Positions 26,457 through 37,787 are shown, counted from the first letter of the stretch. The stretch is DNA of 64,000 nucleotides from Solobacterium sp. (GCA_017430925.1 JAFRMA010000088.1:1-64000); one strand, 5' to 3'. The notes: generated by a model from the letters alone, not told the origin. Program-made: numbers and translations.

Positions 26457-27125
26457 TCAGATAATTCCCAGCGGAATCAATACGGCCAGCAGTACAGCCA
26501 CGAGACCCCACTCACCGATCAGGAAGGTTTTCCGTTTCTGCGGAGTCATGTCCGGCACATAATTACTGGCCAGGAAAAAAGGGATATACGTTGTAATAAA
26601 CACAGGGAGAACACCCCACCACGTATAGACCCAGATAAAGGAATGATTGCTGGTACCAGCCAGGAAAGACTCAAACAACGCAAACAAGAGCGCCATTTCC
26701 AGTGCCACAGCGAGTTTACAGCTGATTCCTCCTTTGCCGTTCTTCGCGAAATAACGCTTCGTCCTGTCATGGGGCATCATCTTAAACGAAATAATCCCGG
26801 CAAGAGAGAACATCATGGATAACTCCCAGCATACCCCGATCAACAGAATAAACGTTGTGGATTCGTTGGATACCGACCACAGGGGATAACCCCACACATG
26901 ACCGATCACCGCATTACCGATCTCATACAGCCAGTGGACCCCATACAGCGCCAGACCCGCAAAGACAGCCTCATAATTCTTTTTGTTGATCTCTGTCCAG
27001 TAGACGTAGAAAACTACTGCCAGGATGAAGATAAATGTCCAGTTGAAATTCTCTGTACTTCTGACAATGATACTATCCACAAGATCTTTCGCTTCCTGTG
27101 AACCATCTCCCCAGAACACAAACAT
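26457..27125 (-). CDS. Integral membrane protein of unknown function
   Basis: 222 aa with about six hydrophobic segments; Trp-rich (YWTEINKKNYEAVFAGLALYGVHWLYEIGNAV, VYTWWGVLPVFIT). I start it at ATG 27125, where GGAGG lies 7 nt upstream; a TTG at 27131 is a weaker option. No motif identifies a family. It precedes the 136-aa gene by 7 bp and follows the DUF2804 gene by ~50 bp on the same strand. Confidence 0.7.
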   Translation of the reverse strand: MFVFWGDGSQEAKDLVDSIIVRSTENFNWTFIFILAVVFYVYWTEINKKNYEAVFAGLALYGVHWLYEIGNAVIGHVWGYPLWSVSNESTTFILLIGVCWELSMMFSLAGIISFKMMPHDRTKRYFAKNGKGGISCKLAVALEMALLFALFESFLAGTSNHSFIWVYTWWGVLPVFITTYIPFFLASNYVPDMTPQKRKTFLIGEWGLVAVLLAVLIPLGII

Positions 27126-27174
27126 ACACAATCCTCCTGCGCTGTTCTATTTGCTTTTGTACTACATACAGGGA

Positions 27175-28197
27175 TTAGTAACGGTTATGAACCTTTTCCG
27201 CAAAGCACATCATATCCCTGACTTCAATTACCGTACCGTCATCCAGTACGGCTTTACCGCTCATTCTGCCGAAGACCTGATGCTGGTCGGAGACGATCAC
27301 CTTGTAGTCCAGATTCGCGGCTCTGTCCAGCACAGGGATAAAGTCCATCTCAAAACGTCCGTCTGAAGAGGTAAACTTCCAGGGATCGGTATAACCGGAT
27401 TCCGGGATATGGAAGGTGATATCGTCTAACTTATGTGCTTTCCCGTTCCAGAAGAGGATATTCTCGCTTGCGGCAGAAGTATTGCCGAAACCATAACCGA
27501 TGTTAAAGCCAAAACTATTCCCGTTAATATCGGTATTTCCGGAACCCCAGAACCAGGTATTGTCGTATGTCCATACGCCTCTGCCCCAGTCTAACGTACC
27601 GAAGTCAGTCTCCGGATGGAACTCATATCTCTTTCCGTCGTATTCCATATATCCGGAAGCTCTCATACAGTTGATCTTCTGGTTATAGTAGAACGCGTGT
27701 TTCTTATCCCACGGAGTAGCGATGACCATGGTATCCATATCCGGCTGAGCCAATGTAATCTCGCAGGAAAACGGCTTATTCTCATGGAAATTCTCAAAGT
27801 GACAGGAGATATGTCTCTGTCCGTTCTCTGCCGTAAAGGTCATCTGAAGACGTTTATCCGCGTATCTGGTAATACCGGAGGAAGAATGTGAAGGTAACTT
27901 CAGTTTCCCCATCGGGAAGGCATTCAGTACGGTTTCGGTATGTTCCCAGGGATGATCAAATGTGAGCAAGGATACCGACTGTAACCCGATATACCCGTCA
28001 TCCGAGATCGTAAACGCTCCCGCAAACGTATCACTTAATACCAGATAATAGTCCCACTCCTTGATCCTGAACTTCGGTGCCTTGATCATGGAACGGTCAT
28101 ACCCGAGGATCATCTTCCTTGACCATCCGGGTTCTCTTAACTCTCCGTCATTGTTCAGTAATAAACCAGGTGTGGTAATCTCATGATTTCTGCCCAT
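27175..28197 (-). CDS. DUF2804 family protein
   Basis: 340 aa, soluble, beta-rich. It has the DUF2804 pattern: EITTPGLLLNNDGELREPGWSR at the N terminus, FDHPW, and a central DFGTLDWGRGVWTYDNTWFWGSG region, ending in EVRDMMCFAEKVHNRY. The function of the family is unknown. AGGAGG site. It lies 11 bp behind the S9 peptidase gene and is probably co-transcribed with it. Confidence 0.85.
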   Translation of the reverse strand: MGRNHEITTPGLLLNNDGELREPGWSRKMILGYDRSMIKAPKFRIKEWDYYLVLSDTFAGAFTISDDGYIGLQSVSLLTFDHPWEHTETVLNAFPMGKLKLPSHSSSGITRYADKRLQMTFTAENGQRHISCHFENFHENKPFSCEITLAQPDMDTMVIATPWDKKHAFYYNQKINCMRASGYMEYDGKRYEFHPETDFGTLDWGRGVWTYDNTWFWGSGNTDINGNSFGFNIGYGFGNTSAASENILFWNGKAHKLDDITFHIPESGYTDPWKFTSSDGRFEMDFIPVLDRAANLDYKVIVSDQHQVFGRMSGKAVLDDGTVIEVRDMMCFAEKVHNRY

Positions 28198-28208
28198 ATA
28201 AGAGCCTC

Positions 28209-30455
28209 CTATGCTTTATGAAAGTGAACTTCCGGTACTTCTTCTCCTAAAAGATAACGGACAAAGTAGTCCAGTTTCCTGCGGATAAAATACGGATCTG
28301 CCGGCACATTATGGTTACATCTCGGCAGGATCAGGAAGTCAAAATCCTTATCTGCCTTGACTAACGCATCCACCAGACGCATACTCTCCGACATCGCCAC
28401 ATTGTCATCCATTGCGCCGTGAGCGATAAAGAGCTTACCCTTCAGGTTCTTTGCAAGAGCGGTATTATCTCCCTTGAGGTAGATATCTTCCTTGTACAGT
28501 CCATAATAATTCTCTGTCCAGATATTGGAATACATTCTCTGGTCATGGTTACCTGCGGAAGATACGCCGACTTTATAGGTGTCCGGGTATTCCAGCATAG
28601 CCCGGCTGGTTGCGCATCCGCCTCCGGAGTTGCCCCAGATACCCACACGGTCCAGATCGATGAAGGGGTAGAGCTCCTTCAACTGCGGCAGTACATACAC
28701 ATGATCCGCAAGACCTGCGCACCCATGGATATTCTCATACGCATAGTGATGGAACTTCCTGCCTCTGCCCGGAGTGCCTTTGCCATCCAGGATGATGCCG
28801 ACGAAACCTAACTGCGCAAGTTCCTCCAGACCACCCATGATCTCTCTGCCGGGAATCTTCGCGCCGGCCTGGAACGTCATCGGTACGTTGTATGTCTGCA
28901 TACCGCCGTAGATATAATCGATCATCGGATAGGTCTTCTCCGGATCAAACTCTGCCGGGCGGATCAGGATACCGTACAGGTCATAGCCTTCTTCACTCTT
29001 CACCGTGAAACGTTCAGGAATGACATACCCCTTAGCCAGTAACGCGGAGATATCTGCCTCAACGACCGTACGGATCAGGTTACCCTCCAGATCACGCATC
29101 ACCGTTACCGGAGTCTTATCCGCTCTGGACCAGGTATCCAGGATCACATTGTTCATGATCACGCACTTATGCATACCGTCTTCCGGTGTCAGGATGCGGA
29201 AATCACTGCCGTCCATCTGTACACGGCACAACAGTTCATAGCACGGGTGGCTGATCTCTTCGAACATCCCGCCCATGAAGTAGATCGTATCCCCTTGTAC
29301 AGAGATGATCCTGCCTGCCCGTACGCCCTTTGGTGTAATGGGATACAGACACTGTCCGGTTTCTGCGTCATAGCGGTAGAAACGGGCAATATCTTCTCTT
29401 TCCGACTGGAAGACCAGCGTCTTTCTGTCTCCGGTAATGAAATTGGAACAGTTGTATGACCCATAACCGTCATGCTGGAACGTACGCATATTCAGGAATT
29501 CATCATCGTATTCCGTATGCAGGGTCTTCCACTCTCCGGTATTCTCAATCACGGTAAACATCGCTGTCTTGTATGCCCTGGAAATAATAGAAGTATACAC
29601 AGCGGAGGAATCATCCAGCCAGCGCGCAAAGCTCCAGCGGGGATTAAACAAACCGCCCTCAACACTCTGGGGAGCACATCCTACTGCTTTCAGGGTCTTA
29701 TTTACCGCGTCACCCATGTAGAAGTATGCCTGCGGTACTTCGTCATCCTCATCCTCCGGGAATGCGCAGCGGTAGGTATGTATACGGGGACGGATCGAAG
29801 AAGAGTTCTCATCATCGTAAGACTGCAGAAGATACAGTTTCTTGGTCTTTCTCTGATCAATACGATACGTCAGGAAATGTGCAGAATCCGGACTCCAGAG
29901 TACTCCCGGTTTCTGGATCAGTCCGAATCTCTGCGCGGAGATATAATCACTGGCCTGACCTCTTCCGGCATAGTCATTGGCTTCCTCACCATCATTACTC
30001 AACTGGTATTCTTCCCCGGTACTGAGATCTTTGAGGTACAGGTTATATTCCCTGACATAGATTTCTTTCTTGCCATCCGGAGATACGGAGACCGCTCTTT
30101 CCGGCTGTTTCTCTTCAGAAGTCAGTGTCTTATTCCCCAGGTCGTAATGCCAGATCTTCCGGTCCTGTTCAAACGTAAAGATATTGTCTTGTACAGTCCC
30201 GTCACGGAAGGTCAGTTCCTGTCCGAGTTTCTGTTTCAGATCTTCATGATCAAAGAGATCAGTCTCTTTACCTGTCTGGGTATCGATGACCAGGAAATGT
30301 CTGGTTATGGTTTTGTCTGTACGTTCTTCTTTGGCGTAGTACAGTTGTGTATCCGAGAGGGAATGAAACACCGGATCTGTATTTAAAGCGTCTGCGGTGA
30401 CATTCCAGGGCAGTAATTGTTCGGCTGCCAGATAACGTTCTTTCATATTTGTCAT
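28209..30455 (-). CDS. S9 prolyl-oligopeptidase family protein (DPP IV-like)
   Basis: 748 aa: N-terminal beta-propeller (~1-480) and C-terminal alpha/beta hydrolase. The catalytic triad is visible: Ser near 609 in WGNSGGGCA, Asp near 685 in AMDDNV and His near 716 in RCNHNVP. PMIDYIYGGMQTYNVP and DGKGTPGRGRKFHHYAY are typical DPP IV-group segments. There is no signal peptide, so it acts in the cytoplasm, probably releasing dipeptides from peptides. The nucleophile motif GNSGG differs from the usual GWSYGG. Confidence 0.9.
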   Translation of the reverse strand: MTNMKERYLAAEQLLPWNVTADALNTDPVFHSLSDTQLYYAKEERTDKTITRHFLVIDTQTGKETDLFDHEDLKQKLGQELTFRDGTVQDNIFTFEQDRKIWHYDLGNKTLTSEEKQPERAVSVSPDGKKEIYVREYNLYLKDLSTGEEYQLSNDGEEANDYAGRGQASDYISAQRFGLIQKPGVLWSPDSAHFLTYRIDQRKTKKLYLLQSYDDENSSSIRPRIHTYRCAFPEDEDDEVPQAYFYMGDAVNKTLKAVGCAPQSVEGGLFNPRWSFARWLDDSSAVYTSIISRAYKTAMFTVIENTGEWKTLHTEYDDEFLNMRTFQHDGYGSYNCSNFITGDRKTLVFQSEREDIARFYRYDAETGQCLYPITPKGVRAGRIISVQGDTIYFMGGMFEEISHPCYELLCRVQMDGSDFRILTPEDGMHKCVIMNNVILDTWSRADKTPVTVMRDLEGNLIRTVVEADISALLAKGYVIPERFTVKSEEGYDLYGILIRPAEFDPEKTYPMIDYIYGGMQTYNVPMTFQAGAKIPGREIMGGLEELAQLGFVGIILDGKGTPGRGRKFHHYAYENIHGCAGLADHVYVLPQLKELYPFIDLDRVGIWGNSGGGCATSRAMLEYPDTYKVGVSSAGNHDQRMYSNIWTENYYGLYKEDIYLKGDNTALAKNLKGKLFIAHGAMDDNVAMSESMRLVDALVKADKDFDFLILPRCNHNVPADPYFIRRKLDYFVRYLLGEEVPEVHFHKA

Positions 30456-30547
30456 AGTAAAAATCTCCCTGAATTCATTTTATCAGTGAATACTGGATCC
30501 TGAAATGAAATCATACAGGAAAAAAGGAATCCATTCTCCGGGAATGA

Positions 30548-32068
<1,521 letters not shown>

Positions 32069-32079
32069 ACAATATACTT

Positions 32080-32112
32080 AAGGCTGAACTGTGATTTCCG
32101 GTCAGCCTTTTT
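32080..32112 (+). terminator. Terminator after the GH1 gene
   Basis: AAGGCTGA (32080-32087) pairs with TCAGCCTT (32102-32109), then TTT. Confidence 0.8.
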
Positions 32113-32146
32113 ATAAAGTATAATTTAAGTATAGAAGTATATCTCT

Positions 32147-32830
32147 ATGTTTATCCAAACCCAGACATGTCTCAAAAGACTGATCCTATATCTGATTCCC
32201 TGTGTGGTGATCCTCTTTCCCGTGAGGATGTATACGCATATACCTGCATATATCTTCCGTAAGTTACTGCATATGGTTGCCTTTACCTGCGTAACCTTGA
32301 TGATCGTCTTTGCGGATACCTGGCAAGCAGCGTCTCTTACTTCGCTGATCATTGCCGGAGCCGCATATCCGATTCTAGCTGTACTGGAAGGCAAACCCTG
32401 GTTTTCCCGTCTCTTTGTGGAGAAGAGCCATGGAGAAATCTGCCGCAGTCTGTGGATGTTATTCGGGATGTTCGCGGCCCTTACCGCTGTATCCTGGGGA
32501 ATCTTTCACTCCCCTGAACGGGCAGCCATCTCCGTACTGATGTGGGGAATAGGGGATGCCTTTGCAGCCCTGGTCGGTATTCCCTTTGGTAAACACAAGA
32601 TTAACATCCCGCCCGTGAACGGTAAGAAGTCATGGGAAGGGAGTACAGCCATGTTTGTCTCATCTCTGACCTGCGGTCTCCTGTTTATTTCTCTTACCAG
32701 TACGGAATTCTCTCTGCTGTCCCTGTTTACAGCAGCCCTGGCAGGAACTCTTACCGAACTACTTACACCTAGTGAGTATGATACAGTGACTGTACCGGCA
32801 GTGATCCTTGCGGTGCTATTACTGCTGTAG
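32147..32830 (+). CDS. Dolichol/phytol kinase-like membrane protein
   Basis: 227 aa with about six membrane segments. IFRKLLHMVAF near 37 and GIGDAFAALVG...GKKSWEGSTAMF (~140-170) match the CTP-dependent lipid kinase group (yeast Sec59/Dgk1, plant phytol kinase), and LTELLTPSEYDTVTVP near 205 matches its C-terminal motif. Such proteins phosphorylate polyprenols or diacylglycerol. No ribosome site is visible; a TATAAT hexamer lies at 32119-32124. Monocistronic between two terminators. Confidence 0.75.
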   Translation: MFIQTQTCLKRLILYLIPCVVILFPVRMYTHIPAYIFRKLLHMVAFTCVTLMIVFADTWQAASLTSLIIAGAAYPILAVLEGKPWFSRLFVEKSHGEICRSLWMLFGMFAALTAVSWGIFHSPERAAISVLMWGIGDAFAALVGIPFGKHKINIPPVNGKKSWEGSTAMFVSSLTCGLLFISLTSTEFSLLSLFTAALAGTLTELLTPSEYDTVTVPAVILAVLLLL

Positions 32831-32858
32831 GACACATTCATTACTGCGGGCATATAAA

Positions 32859-32884
32859 AACATCGCTTTATAAGCGATGTTTTC
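32859..32884. terminator. Bidirectional terminator between convergent genes
   Basis: Perfect 10-bp stem AACATCGCTT/AAGCGATGTT with a 3-nt loop and A/T tails on both sides. Confidence 0.9.
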
Positions 32885-32905
32885 TGTACTGCAAGCGGCC
32901 AAATA

Positions 32906-34045
32906 TCAGCCGATGCCTGTAATCTGTTTCAGGCTGTCAGGGCCTAATTGAGTGGTGATTGCGTCAATCTGTTTAAGATATGGAAGAGGATAACGTTCCT
33001 GCCAGTTACCGATCCAGCCTCTCTGTGCAAGAGGGATAAAGACCTTTTCAACCTCGTGTACTTCCTGACGCAGAGCTTGTGCTTCCTGCGGATCCAGATC
33101 TTTCTTCCGGAGTTTCTTATCCAGTTCCGCATGTCTGCGCAGATTCAGATCCAGCAGATAGGAATGTACCATACCGTGCAAAGATAACTTATACGGTGTT
33201 ACGATGTTATTCCCTATACCTGCTTTCTGCGCTGTAGTCACAACCAGATGATGGATTGCTCTGTAATTATAAGGAAGGTGACGTGAAGTCATGAAGAAAG
33301 GCCGGTCATCGTCATTCTCTCCGATCGTCGGACTGTGATAACGAATCAGATCAGCGAACTCATCAAAGAATTCGAATGTCCCCAGATACTCCCATGTGAT
33401 GACTTTGGATTCATTCTGACGGATAAACCGTACAGGATAACGGTTAACACGGTAATAAGACTCTTCCGGATCAACACCGGAACGATCCTGGAATGTCCCA
33501 AGAGGAATCGTCAGAGTCAGGGTGCCGTTCTCTGTTTTCCCAAAATCACATACACGGATATTTTCTATCTGGTTCGGACTAAGACCGAGGTAGATCATTA
33601 ACTGCAGTATCAAAGACTCATCGTTAGGGAGTTGAGACAGATAATTGTGTAATTTTCTAATGACATCCCGGGACAGAAAAATATCCGGGGTATACGTCGT
33701 TGGTTTACGCAGCTCGTTTTTCACTAACTGAGAGAAGGGATTTGTATATCCTGGAAATATATCACTATTCTGTAATTTTGCCCCGAGAGAACGCAGCGTA
33801 GCTTTATAACGGTGTGCAGTATTATGAGATAAAGTACCGTCTTCAACACGCTGGTCAAGGCAGGAGAAGTAATATTGAGCATCCTCTTTGGACATTGTAG
33901 AGATATGAAAACGATGATTTTCAAAGGAGTGAAGCAAGTTTAAAACTTTACGATAGTCATTGATCGTTGATGGATTGTCTTTCAGATCGCCAACAATCAG
34001 GTTCCATTGGCCGGCAGTAATCCCTAAGGGTAATTTTGCTACCAT
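32906..34045 (-). CDS. Degenerate tyrosine-recombinase-like protein
   Basis: The layout is that of a phage-integrase/XerCD protein: an N-terminal core-binding domain (NDYRKVLNLLHSFENH, NTAHRYKATLRSLGAKL) and a C-terminal catalytic-fold domain. The canonical residues are missing: GLRxSEL reads GLSPNQIENI (no Arg), and HxLRHT reads SLHGMVHSYLL (no Arg). It is unlikely to cut DNA by the usual chemistry. I start it at 34045, with AAAGGAG upstream, giving 379 aa. No att site or mobile genes surround it; it may be a DNA-binding or host-domesticated protein. Confidence 0.65.
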   Translation of the reverse strand: MVAKLPLGITAGQWNLIVGDLKDNPSTINDYRKVLNLLHSFENHRFHISTMSKEDAQYYFSCLDQRVEDGTLSHNTAHRYKATLRSLGAKLQNSDIFPGYTNPFSQLVKNELRKPTTYTPDIFLSRDVIRKLHNYLSQLPNDESLILQLMIYLGLSPNQIENIRVCDFGKTENGTLTLTIPLGTFQDRSGVDPEESYYRVNRYPVRFIRQNESKVITWEYLGTFEFFDEFADLIRYHSPTIGENDDDRPFFMTSRHLPYNYRAIHHLVVTTAQKAGIGNNIVTPYKLSLHGMVHSYLLDLNLRRHAELDKKLRKKDLDPQEAQALRQEVHEVEKVFIPLAQRGWIGNWQERYPLPYLKQIDAITTQLGPDSLKQITGIG

Positions 34046-34250
34046 ATAGAATCTCCTTTTGTCATGTTCATCATACACTGAAAGCAATTCCAGTGTCTAT
34101 TGTTTTATATAAGGATTTGTTTAATCATCATAAGTTTTCACAAGTGCTCAGAGAACAATCACATAATTTCACAATGAGTTTTGATAATTTACATATAATG
34201 ATTTTATAGGATAATGGTGTCCCCTTTATAAATAATATTGCATAGTGCAG

Positions 34251-34270
34251 AAAGACCTCAGGGTCTTTTT
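34251..34270 (+). terminator. Plus-strand terminator without an upstream gene
   Basis: AAAGACC/GGTCTTT stem, 4-nt loop, then TTTTT-like tract on plus. The gene to its left is on the minus strand, so this may end a small RNA; TATAAT-like boxes lie at 34194-34209. Confidence 0.6.
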
Positions 34271-34301
34271 GTATTATATGTACATGGATGAATGAATTGT
34301 A

Positions 34302-34323
34302 AAAGCCGGTATTTACCGGCTTT
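34302..34323 (-). terminator. Terminator of the aldo/keto reductase gene
   Basis: AAAGCCGGT/ACCGGCTTT stem with a 4-nt loop, directly downstream of the reductase stop codon on the minus strand. Confidence 0.8.
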
Positions 34324-34329
34324 CATCAC

Positions 34330-35460
34330 TTATGAAGACTGTTGATCTTCGAATACTGCTGTGACTTTGGCAAGCAGCTCACGGATAGGCAGATGCTGAG
34401 GACAAACTCTTTCACATTTACCGCAGCGGATACAGTCTGAAGGTTTTCCGTGCTCAGCAATCGCTCTGTTGTAGTAGTGATCAACATTCCAATCTTTTTT
34501 GATCTGAGCACTGTTGTAGCTGGCAAACAGATCCGGAATCAGAATGTTCCTGGGACAGGAACTTTCTTCGATACAATACCGGCAGGCTGTACAGGGAATC
34601 ATATTCCTGGAATTGAAGACATCACGAACTTTACGTACAGCTTCCATTTCCTTATCGTTCAGAGGCACATAGTTTTCCATGAAGGAAACATTGTCTTTCA
34701 TCTGATCCATGTTGCTCATACCGGAAAGAACGACCCGGATGTTCGGGAAACCGGCAGCGAAACGTATCGCATAACTGGCATTGGAACCTCCGTTCAGCTC
34801 ATCAAAGTATTCCTGTGCTTCAGGAGGCAGGTTGACAAGGCTTCCGCCTTTGACTGGCTCCATGACCAGTACCGGTTTATCGTGTTTTTCACACACTTCA
34901 TATACTCTCCGGCTCTCAACAGACGCGCTGTCATAGTCAAGATAGTTGAACTGGATCTGAACGATTTCAATCTCCGGATATTCGGAGAGGATTCTGTCCA
35001 GAACAGCTGCCTTATCATGGAAGGAAATACCGACATGTTTTATTTTTCCTTCCTTTTTCAGCTCAAAGGCTGTTTCATACGCCCGGCATTTTTTGAATTT
35101 CTCAAAAACATCACCGTTCTGTGAATGCATGAGATAGAAATCGAAGTAGTCAACACCGCAGATTTCAAGCTGACTCTCAAACAGGGGACGGATATCTTCC
35201 TGCTTGTTGAAATAACTGCCGGTCAGCTTGTCTGTCAATAAATACTCACTCCGGTCATGACGTGAAGTAAGGCATTCTTTTACTGCTTGTTCGCTCTTGC
35301 CGTTGATATAGCCGTGGGCTGTATCGAAATAGTTGAATCCATGGTCAAGAAAGTAGTCAACCATGTCCTTTACCTGTTCCATATCTACTTCATCTTCTAT
35401 CATCGGTAAACGCATCATACCGAAACCGAAGTTCTTTTTGATCTTTTCGAATTGTTCCAT
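34330..35460 (-). CDS. Aldo/keto reductase with C-terminal 4Fe-4S domain
   Basis: NAD(P)H-linked carbonyl reductase fold at 1-280, with the AKR residues in YFDTAHGY (Asp, Tyr), TDKLTG (Lys) and LMHSQ (His). Residues ~285-365 add a ferredoxin-like region: CTACRYC...SCP and CIRCGKCERVCP, enough cysteines for two clusters, as in the anaerobic AKR subgroup. 376 aa. AAGGAGAG site. Monocistronic. Substrate unknown; electrons may come from or go to the Fe-S clusters. Confidence 0.92.
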   Translation of the reverse strand: MEQFEKIKKNFGFGMMRLPMIEDEVDMEQVKDMVDYFLDHGFNYFDTAHGYINGKSEQAVKECLTSRHDRSEYLLTDKLTGSYFNKQEDIRPLFESQLEICGVDYFDFYLMHSQNGDVFEKFKKCRAYETAFELKKEGKIKHVGISFHDKAAVLDRILSEYPEIEIVQIQFNYLDYDSASVESRRVYEVCEKHDKPVLVMEPVKGGSLVNLPPEAQEYFDELNGGSNASYAIRFAAGFPNIRVVLSGMSNMDQMKDNVSFMENYVPLNDKEMEAVRKVRDVFNSRNMIPCTACRYCIEESSCPRNILIPDLFASYNSAQIKKDWNVDHYYNRAIAEHGKPSDCIRCGKCERVCPQHLPIRELLAKVTAVFEDQQSS

Positions 35461-35517
35461 GATCTTTACTCTCCTTACTACTTTAATTATATTGTATTCA
35501 AGCTTATAGATTATGGA

Positions 35518-36408
35518 TTATTTGATTTCTGTGACATACTTCCGGAGATATACCATCTGTGTCGAAATACCCCCGTCCATGCGCAGCGCATTCACCGTAT
35601 CCAGTGACCGGAGAAATTCCAGGATCTTCTTGTCGTCAACCACCCCGAAAATATCGATCAGCATATATTCGTGCTGTGCATTCTGGGCAAATATTGTTGC
35701 AGCACGTCCGAACGTACGGTAATCAATGATCCCGTAATCATCTCCGGTAATATCCTTTGCCTCTCCGTCAACGATATATGTATATGACCCGGAGATCCCG
35801 TTTTCCGCATCAAGCACATAACCGGACGTATACGTCCAGTCTTCATCCCCGGTCCATACACCCTCCTGCCAACCATGATACTTCAACCACATGGTATCCC
35901 CGGTAAAGTATGCTGTGGCAAATCCGCTGCCGTAAGCAGGGGTATTCTCTTCCCCATGCCATTTCGTCCAGGCATTCTTTCTCCGGACCGCTCCGACAGG
36001 TCTGCCGTATTCCTTTCCGCTTAACTGGAAAAACCCTCCGTTGATTCCTCCTGCATATGCATATCCTGCAGAAACCGTTTCTTCATCCACCAGTTTACTC
36101 AGCGGTTTCGGTTCCTCTGAATAATCGATCTGAAGAAATGTATGTTCAGACGGGATGACTCTCAGTATGTCGTATTGAATTCCTTCCAGTGATCCGGTTT
36201 CATGAAACACTTCCCGCACTGTCCCGTCTGTATAAACATTGATCGCAGTTGTGATATCCCTGCTAAGCTGATGATCTATTCCTTTTTCATTCCAGGAATA
36301 AGTGACAGGTTTATTCCGGGAATTCAAAGTAAAAACAACTGCAGCGGTAATGAAAAGGATGACCGCAGCCAGGAGCAGTTTCCGGTATTTCTTCAGAAAG
36401 TCTTTCAC
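35518..36408 (-). CDS. Membrane-anchored phosphodiester glycosidase-like (NAGPA domain) protein
   Basis: A single N-terminal membrane helix (residues 10-28, LLLAAVILFITAAVVFTLN) probably anchors an extracellular domain. NGGFFQLSGKEYGRPVG near 125 and the C-terminal FLRSLDTVNALRMDGGISTQM match the NAGPA (exopolysaccharide GlcNAc phosphodiesterase/DUF2233) family, which cleaves sugar phosphodiesters. It begins with GTG, AAGG just upstream. 296 aa. Monocistronic. Likely acts on surface glycopolymers, which is inference. Confidence 0.82.
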   Translation of the reverse strand: MKDFLKKYRKLLLAAVILFITAAVVFTLNSRNKPVTYSWNEKGIDHQLSRDITTAINVYTDGTVREVFHETGSLEGIQYDILRVIPSEHTFLQIDYSEEPKPLSKLVDEETVSAGYAYAGGINGGFFQLSGKEYGRPVGAVRRKNAWTKWHGEENTPAYGSGFATAYFTGDTMWLKYHGWQEGVWTGDEDWTYTSGYVLDAENGISGSYTYIVDGEAKDITGDDYGIIDYRTFGRAATIFAQNAQHEYMLIDIFGVVDDKKILEFLRSLDTVNALRMDGGISTQMVYLRKYVTEIK

Positions 36409-36611
36409 CCTTGAAATAATAATACTACTGTATTACAACACATTATTATAACAATGACACTTCCGTTCTCTCCTGCACGGGATATCTTAATCCGGAAGGG
36501 ATAACAGAAGGATGTTTCCTGTACCAAAAGAGCGAATGATCCCGGTACTGACAGCCATGTCTACACCAAAGAGAATTGAAGGCGTATAATATATAATGAG
36601 AGGTTAGAATT

Positions 36612-37787
36612 ATGGCGGATATAAAGACACAATTACAGGAAACGTTTGAACGTATTTACTGTTATGAAGGAAATTACAGGTATTTCTTTTCTCCAGGCAG
36701 AGTGAATCTGATTGGTGAACATACGGACTACAACGGTGGTCATGTGTTCCCCTGCGCGATCCAGCTGGGAATTTACGCGGTGATCTCCATGCGTGAGGAC
36801 AAGTTCATCCGTTATTACTCGATGAATGAAGAGGATACCGGCGTCATCTACCGGGATGTGGAGAATATCGGTGACTTTAGTTACGGCAGAACCTGGAGTG
36901 ATTATGTGTCAGGAATGATCTATGCACTGATTAATGAGGGGTACGAAATAGACCGTGGATTTGATCTGGTGATCTGCGGGAATCTTCCCCTGGGAGCGGG
37001 ATTATCCAGTTCGGCAGCGTTGGAAGTACTGACAGGTTATATCTGTAAGACCGTCTATAACCTGGATATCACCAATGACTTCATTGCGGTACTTGGCCAG
37101 CGTGTGGAGAATGACTACATCGGTGTAAAATCCGGCATCATGGACCAGTTCGCGATTGCCATGGCGGAAGAACACAAAGCCCTGTATCTGGATACTTCCA
37201 CATTGGAATATAAGTCTGTACCGGTAAACATGGGTGATTACACCTTCGTGATCATGAACACGAATAAGAAACGTGAACTGGCAGACTCCAAATATAACGA
37301 ACGCAGACATGAATGTGAAGATGCTCTGGAAGATCTGCGCACGGTTCTGGATATCCAGACGCTCGGCGAGTTATCCATCCCGCAGTTTGAGGAATATTCC
37401 TACCTGATCACGGATGAAGTAAAGCGCAGAAGGGCAAAACACGCGGTCTATGAGAATCAGCGCACAAATCTGGCCGTCCAGGTATTGCTGGCAGATAAGC
37501 TGGACCTGTTCGGACAACTGATGAACGCTTCTCATGAATCTCTGCGCAAGGATTATGAAGTCACCGGTGTGGAACTGGATACGCTGGTGGATTCCGCCAG
37601 GGAATGTGATCATGTGCTTGGGGCAAGAATGACCGGCGCAGGCTTCGGCGGCTGTGCCATTGCCCTGGTGAAATACGAGTATGCCCTGATCATGCAGGAG
37701 TATGTAAAAAAGAAATATCTGGAGAAGATCGGCTATGAGCCTTCCTTCTATGAGGTAGAAATCTGCGGAGGACCAAGAGAGATATGA
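36612..37787 (+). CDS. galK: Galactokinase
   Basis: Phosphorylates alpha-D-galactose (Leloir pathway). The GHMP motifs are intact: GRVNLIGEHTDYNGG near 30, the ATP loop LPLGAGLSSSAALEV near 126 and GARMTGAGFGGC near 340, plus SGIMDQFA. 391 aa is typical. The -10 TATAAT at 36585-36590 and GAGAGG lie upstream. The stop overlaps galM by 4 bp. galE and galT are not in the window. Confidence 0.97.
   Translation: MADIKTQLQETFERIYCYEGNYRYFFSPGRVNLIGEHTDYNGGHVFPCAIQLGIYAVISMREDKFIRYYSMNEEDTGVIYRDVENIGDFSYGRTWSDYVSGMIYALINEGYEIDRGFDLVICGNLPLGAGLSSSAALEVLTGYICKTVYNLDITNDFIAVLGQRVENDYIGVKSGIMDQFAIAMAEEHKALYLDTSTLEYKSVPVNMGDYTFVIMNTNKKRELADSKYNERRHECEDALEDLRTVLDIQTLGELSIPQFEEYSYLITDEVKRRRAKHAVYENQRTNLAVQVLLADKLDLFGQLMNASHESLRKDYEVTGVELDTLVDSARECDHVLGARMTGAGFGGCAIALVKYEYALIMQEYVKKKYLEKIGYEPSFYEVEICGGPREI

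Noticed and set aside
29472-30386. 304-codon plus-strand open frame
   Set aside because: Lies wholly opposite the propeller domain of the S9 peptidase, no ribosome site, no family features.
36481-36600. Possible riboswitch or T-box leader before galK
   Set aside because: No conserved T-box or known riboswitch motif could be identified; only a TATAAT box and ribosome site are supported.
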